Assembly (NCBI GenBank): GCA_050084515.1
Contig: CM114274.1
Location: 30,442,001-30,506,000, forward strand
Source: Blasia pusilla
Lineage: Eukaryota > Marchantiophyta > Marchantiopsida > Blasiales
Reading direction: 5' to 3'
Length of the DNA stretch: 64,000 nt
The notes under the pieces were generated by a model. It was not told the origin of the DNA. It was given only the letters and a program-made list of their open reading frames with translations, and made no database searches. The translations under genes were made by a program, and so were the position numbers. This document shows, piece after piece, positions 58,850 to 64,000 of this stretch (positions are counted from its first letter, which is position 1; each line of letters begins with the position of its first letter).

Positions 58850-59700
58850 TGAAGATGGAGTCACCACCTCATGAAGACCATAGTCCTCATGACAAAGAGG
58901 ATGACAGAAGAGGGAAGAATCCCACGACACACTAAGTCAGCCAAATGGCCGCAGAAGTGAACAAGAAGACGGTCTCACTAATCGCCATAAACAATGAATT
59001 GAAGGCACACTTGGATAACGTCATTGATCATTATATTCTTAACGTAGAGTTCAAGAAGTCACGGATCAAGTGGTCAGATTGTGCGATTGGTGATTTTGCA
59101 AGGAAAGTGGGAGAATAAGAGTGGAAGAAGGATTGGGCCTTCTTCAATAGCCTTGCAAGTTATGAAGATCTCTTGCCAAAGAAGACGAAGTTAGTGAGCA
59201 AGATATTTGTGAAGCTCCAAGTCGCGGAGTTGATGAAGGGCATGGAGGTTCATTATGGTGATATGGAGGATGGGTCTTTGAGGAGATATAAGAGACCAAG
59301 AGCACAGGATAAAATATCCCCACCGATGCAATAAAAAAGACTAAGGGTTCAGACTCCACCAAACTTTGGAAGTATGGGGCTATATCCACGACATCAACAT
59401 TAGTCATCATCTTCTTGACTAGATGGAGAAGAGAAAGGAGTGGTTCTACCACGACGAAAGTCATGAGGCCAACACCAAGATGGTGGATTATCAAGAAGCC
59501 ATAGAGGTCTACTATTTTCTTTCGATGGACATAGAAGAAATCCGTTGACGGAAGAGGAGATACATAATGGAAATGAAAATGAAAGGCAAGTCCAACTGGG
59601 GGAGGAGACCTTTGAGGACATAATAGATGTTTTGAATGTTGGATTCTCAACATCCACTTCTCCAAGCACCATTAATCTGATCGACCCCCTTGCATGAGGA
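58850..59700 (+). pseudogene. Unrecognised decayed coding stretch
   Basis: From MESPPHEDHSPHDKEDDRRG at about 58855 the plus strand is mostly open with scattered stops: KKTVSLIAINNELKAHLDNV, IKWSDCAIGDFARKVGE, WAFFNSLASYEDLLPKK, FVKLQVAELMKGMEVHYGD, and near the end EETFEDIIDVLNVGF and STINLIDPLA followed by a stop at about 59697. Hydrophilic, helix-like. No family is recognised. Minus-strand frames 59144-59665 and 59400-59672 are shadows. Confidence 0.4.
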
Positions 59701-60255
59701 GAAGCCTAGATTGATGGTTCCGACTTAGACGTCGAAGGAGTCATAGTAATATGACGTAGGTGGTTTCAGGAGTAGCGTTACTAGGATTATCTAACCCTAT
59801 ATTGCATCAGGATGCGGGGATATAGGGTAAAAAAAAATTCTATTAATAGAAACAAAGAAAAATAGGTAAAAACCCTAGTTTCCCGAGTAGTGAAATAGTC
59901 GGAAGCCGCAACAGTAGCGCATTCGCGTATGTCGAGTTATCTTCATGTTAAGGTTCCATCGAAGCTCTTCTATGAGCACACGGACGGACTAGGCTACTTT
60001 TTATCTCTAAGTTTTGTAAAGATTTCATTGATTTTGTCACTTTTTGTTTTCTCACAGAAATCTCAATATAGGTCGTAATATGAGTTTTGATAGGCCTGGA
60101 GAGAATTCTGATTGTTTTGTATATAATAGGGTTGTTTTCACAACCTTTTGTGGGGAGAGTGCTTCGCAAAAAAGGGAGTTTATTTCTTGGCTATCACACT
60201 TGGGGAGTTTAATTTGGAAGCCGAATTCAACATTTTGAAGCGAAAGCATTAGAAA

Positions 60256-60870
60256 TTGTCTGTGGAGATCCAAAGACTAAAGAGAGAGATGGAGCGGATC
60301 ATAAACGAGTCTATTGCCAGAGATGAGCTACTTAAAAGAAAAAGAGTTGTAATAGCAACCATGTGGAGCAATGGAAGAGGGGATATGAATCCATTAAGGC
60401 AAAATAATAGTCATAAATGGATTAATTTTTGTAATGGAGAGCAAGGGATACCGTGGGAGAACTCACACTTAACAGAACTCTACACGAGGGTCATCTCGTG
60501 AAAGAGGTTGATATGATCTTATTTCACCCTATCAAGCAGTTGTGGCCACATGCTCTACGTGCAACATGGGACAATGCAATGGATCCAAACGCCGCCAACT
60601 ATACTCCTCTGATGTTGGCACCAACATCTCTCAATCCAAGCAAACAAGAGCAAGATATATCTAATTGGATGAAGGCAATTGGTGTAGCTAAAGGAGGGGT
60701 CCTCATATTAAACAAATGGTCAAAGTGCATGATTTGCTTCAACCCTATTGATGCAAAATGTTATTACATGATAAGCACATGTAAAGTTTGTTATTGGCAT
60801 CTATATTATCTTCAAAAAGTCATGTCACTATCATATAGATATCCAACTTGTAGACAACCTTGGTTATGAA
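60256..60870 (+). pseudogene. Coding relic ending in a RING-like finger
   Basis: Two overlapping frames (60256-60501 and 60453-60869) join by one frameshift. The first has a charged, coiled-coil-like start, VEIQRLKREMERIINESIAR. The second runs FHPIKQLWPHALRATWDNAM, DPNAANYTPLMLAPTSL and DISNWMKAIGVAKGG, then CMICFNPIDAKCYY, STCKVCYWHLYYLQKV and YRYPTCRQPWL with a stop at 60869. C..C at the start and CPTCR-like PTCRQPW at the end are typical of RING fingers; the central C.H..C part is altered (TCKVCYWH). It would have been an E3-ligase-type finger. The gene or element of origin is unknown. Confidence 0.5.
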
Positions 60871-62310
60871 GATTGTATTACCTTTTTGGCATATCTTTTT
60901 GCACGATAGCACTTGATAGTCATGAACCAGCTTTGTATCGCAAGCGATTCTAAGAGCAAGAAAACTTCACTTTCAGTTTGGGACATGATAGCCCCTGATC
61001 CAATTATAATGTTGAAGTGAACATAGATGGGGATAGTTCAAGGAGAAATCCCACGTCAATAAAGAATTCATTAGGCGATGCGATCATGGCTCATCCGATT
61101 TATTAACATGTACGAAAAAGGAGATCTTGTTCATAGAATTTACGTAGATCTCCAAAATCGAGAGGCGAAAAACTTCTTCTTTGCGTAGGGGTTGAATCGA
61201 CAAGAAGTCCGGGATGCCCTCAACACAAATCGACAACTTGTTCAAAAAAATCATTGAAATCCATTGGTGAATGATCTTGTCTTGAGGAGACTCGAATTGA
61301 TCTTGCCATCTTTCTTACTGCAAGATATTTCTCAAAGGATCACGAATATACCATTACCCTCCTTGAGTGCAGGAGGAACTCATTGGATTCTTCGAGAGAG
61401 ATTGGAAGATATTTCCAACACAAGACATATATGATGGTTAACTCAATGTTGAGTTGGAGAGGACTGTTACTCGTGGAGGGGGAAGGCGCATGACTAGAGC
61501 TACGAGAAGAGTTAGCGAGATGCCAAAACTAGTGTTGTGTACATCTCATGATGAATCCGATTAGATAGGATGAGTTTGTGTTCATATCTTTGTAATGTAC
61601 ATAAGTATGAGCATGAGTATAAGGCTCTTCTTAATCCACGGGTTGTCGAGTACCACCCATTTTTGTAAAAACATGTATAATTTTTTTGTGAAATCTTATA
61701 AAATATTATGAAATTTTTTTATATCTGGAAGCTTGTATAGTACATACATGGTTGAAAATAGATTTTAATATATATATTTTTTTGAAATGATGTTACGAGA
61801 TAAGAAAAGGAGAAGTAGTAAATTAATATTGAATAGGATGATTCATAATATGATTTCCAACGAAAGAAAACTTGAAAAAGAAATTTGTTCATCAATATTT
61901 TAGATATGGAAGATAAAGACTTATTAAAAACTTTATAAGGTTAAAATATAGTAAACACTAGTAAGAAATTAAGTATGCCCCTTCGATGGATCTTTGAAAG
62001 TTTTAGAAATGAAATGAAAAATATGAAATTTTGAATAAAAAAATTCTCAAAAGGTTAAGAACAAATACTAAAGAGATCATTAAAATAGGGTAAGAATTAA
62101 TTATGCCTTGAATTCTATAATTTTTTTAAACATGTAAATACTATTTGAATGATATTTCCCAATAAAATGTTTACTTTAAGATTAAAAATGGATTTTTCTT
62201 AAATTTTGGAAGAAGATTTCTTGTTTGGACACACTCTCGTATTATACGTTATTATTTCTTCCCAAAATATTAAATAAATAAACAAGTGTGTCCATTGTTC
62301 ATTATGTGTG
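60871..62310. other. Decaying tail of the unknown coding region, then AT-rich spacer
   Basis: To about 61560 short protein-like runs persist on the plus strand (e.g. NDLVLRRLELILPSFLLQDI, RITNIPLPSLSAGGTHWILR at about 61260-61400) without a recognised family. From 61650 to 62310 the DNA is AT-rich and featureless. Confidence 0.4.
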
Positions 62311-62319
62311 ATCTTCACA

Positions 62320-64000
62320 CAAAATTTTGGCCACTTGATCATCCAAGTGTATCTAACCTACTTGAAAATGTCCGCTGAAAAATGGAGCTGTAACCGATAA
62401 CCCAATATTTTTGGAAGTGGTTCTTAGACCATTGCGATTAAACCTTCTAGCAAAATAGGATATTTCCATTTTCATCTGGTCTAGGTATTTCATCCTAAAT
62501 TGAAAATTGGGAAATTTTTTCTTTAATGTGTATGAAAGCTAACTCTAAAGTTTCAAGATATTGAGTTATGAGAGCCCAAATTTTATATATATATATGTGG
62601 TTTTTAAACCCGCGGGATTCAACCTTTAAGCAAAATAGGGTATTTACATTTTTCATCTTGTTCAAGGATTTCATCTTGACTTGAAAGTTGGGACACTTGA
62701 TCCATAAGGTGTATCTAGGATTCGTGCAAAGTTTCAAGGAAAATGGAGGTGTGGCCAAAAGCCCACAAATATTTAGATGAGTTTTGGTACCGCACGATTA
62801 GATCTTTTAGAAAAAAAAAAATCTTTCCATTTTCCATATTGTGGCGAAAGCCAAAATATATCTAGGTGGGTTTTGGACCTGGGTAATTAGATTTTCTATC
62901 AAAAGAATATATTTCCATATTGCATCTTGTTGAAGGATTTTATCTTGATCTGAAGTTTGGGACACTTGATCCTTTAGGTATATGTAGACTTCCTACAAAG
63001 TTTAAAGGGAAATGGAGTCGTGGCCAAAAGCCCAAAAATATCTAGGTGGATTTTGGACCCGCGCAATTAGATCTTCTATAAAAAAAATATCTTTCAATTT
63101 TGAAATTTGTTCAAGGATTTCATCTTCATATGAAATTTGGGACACTTGATCCTTTAGGTATATGTAGACATCCTACAAAGTTTCAAGGAAAATGGAGTTT
63201 TGGGTAGAAGCCCACAAATATTTATGTGGTTTGTGGACCCTCCCAATTAAACCTTCTTGCAAAAGAGGATCTTTCCATTCTCTATCTTGTTTAAGGATTT
63301 CATCTTGATCTGAAATGTGGGACACTTAATCCTTTAGGTATATGTAGACTTCCTACACAATTTCAAAGAAAATGGAGTTGTGGCCATAAGGACACAAATA
63401 TTTAGGTGGTTTTTGGACCCTTCTAATTAAACCTTCTAGCAAAAGAGGATCTTTCCATTTTCCATCTTGTTTTACGATTTCATCTTGACTTAAAATTTGG
63501 CACACTTGGTCCTTTAGATGTATGTAGACTTTTTGCAAAATTTTAAGGAAATTAGAGTCGTGGCCAAAAGCCCACAAATATTTAGGTGGATTTTGGACCC
63601 TCCCTACTAAACCTTTTAGCAAAAAATGGTCTTTCCATTTTCAATCTTATTCCAGGATTTTATTGAGACGTGAAATTTGGGACACTTCATCCTTTAGACA
63701 TATTTAGCATTCGAAGGTGTGTATATTTCTCATTGAGTTTATTATAGGCCAAAATCATTTGAAATTTTGGCTATCTTATCATCCAAGTATGTCTAAGCTA
63801 CGTACATAGTTTCAATGAAAATGGAGCTATGACCATAAGCTACAAAAATAGAGACGTGTGTTATGGGACCCTCATACTAAAACTATCTTAGGAAAAAGGG
63901 TATATGTAGAGTATATCATGTTCAACTTTGTGGTCTTTGTATGAAATTTGGGCCACTTGATTCTCCAAGTTTATCTAAGCTACATAGAAATTTGCAATGA
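62320..64000. repeat. Satellite-like tandem array, ~180-bp monomer, running off the window
   Basis: The landmark CACTTGATC (or variants) falls at 62332, 62513, 62694, 62963, 63143, 63323, 63503, 63683, 63772 and 63954. Spacings are 181, 181, 269, 180, 180, 180, 180, 89 and 182, so the monomer is ~180 bp with two half-unit (~89 bp) irregularities. Each unit contains AAGTTTCAAGGAAAATGGAG, GGCCAAAAGCCCACAAATAT, TTTTGGACCC, AAACCTTCTAGCAAAA and CATCTTG.TCAAGGATTTCATCTTGA-like words. Minus-strand frames of 87-89 codons arise because 180 is a multiple of three. Confidence 0.9.

Noticed and set aside
59144-59672. 173-codon and 90-codon minus-strand frames
   Set aside because: Shadows of the plus-strand coding relic, which has the more protein-like composition.
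62495-63622. Minus-strand 87-89-codon frames at the right end
   Set aside because: They follow the 180-bp tandem monomer, whose length is a multiple of three, so the frame is kept without being coding.
62320-64000. CRISPR-like regular spacing
   Set aside because: The whole 180-bp unit is repeated with no unique spacers; it is a eukaryotic satellite-type array.

Overview
This is nuclear DNA of a plant, most likely a land plant. The window is almost entirely old transposable-element sediment with one intact host gene. The plant call rests on a two-exon, GPAT4/6/8-type glycerol-3-phosphate acyltransferase (cutin pathway), plant-style Ty1/copia and Ty3/gypsy elements with a tRNA-Met-like primer site, and short Helitrons with plant-type ends. 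I cannot name the species. A piggyBac transposase and a gypsy family with a PHD-like finger make an ordinary crop-type angiosperm less likely, but this is inference.

Layout. 0-3.5 kb: a GC-rich hairpin repeat array and an unrecognised 247-aa frame. 3.5-5.0 kb: a solo LTR (family F1) containing a second solo LTR with a clean 5-bp target duplication. 5.5-6.4 kb: three short Helitrons. 7-12.2 kb: a decayed gypsy pol (copy A) cut by a MITE. 14-16.6 kb: two decayed copia elements on the minus strand and a second MITE copy. 18.3-22.9 kb: gypsy copy B with F1 LTR remnants, gag zinc knuckle, protease-region segment, integrase tail and PHD-like finger. 26.2-26.4 kb: another Helitron. 27.3-33.15 kb: a nearly whole piggyBac element bounded by TTAA and matching terminal repeats. 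34.8-39.8 kb: gypsy copy C. 40.3-41.7 kb: hAT transposase remnant. 41.8-43.6 kb: copia remnant with both LTRs. 44.2-53.0 kb: an island of visibly different base composition (CpG common, few A/T runs) that holds the GPAT gene. 55.0-55.5 kb: another F1 solo LTR with a long (GA)n. 57.3-61.6 kb: a decayed coding stretch with protein-kinase and RING-like segments that I cannot assign to a known element. 62.3 kb to the window end: a tandem array with a ~180-bp period.

Apart from the GPAT gene, every coding trace has stops or frameshifts, and differences between repeat copies are dominated by C-to-T and G-to-A changes, as expected for methylated, silenced repeats. No rRNA, tRNA gene or CRISPR array was found. 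Base-composition statements are by eye, not computed.
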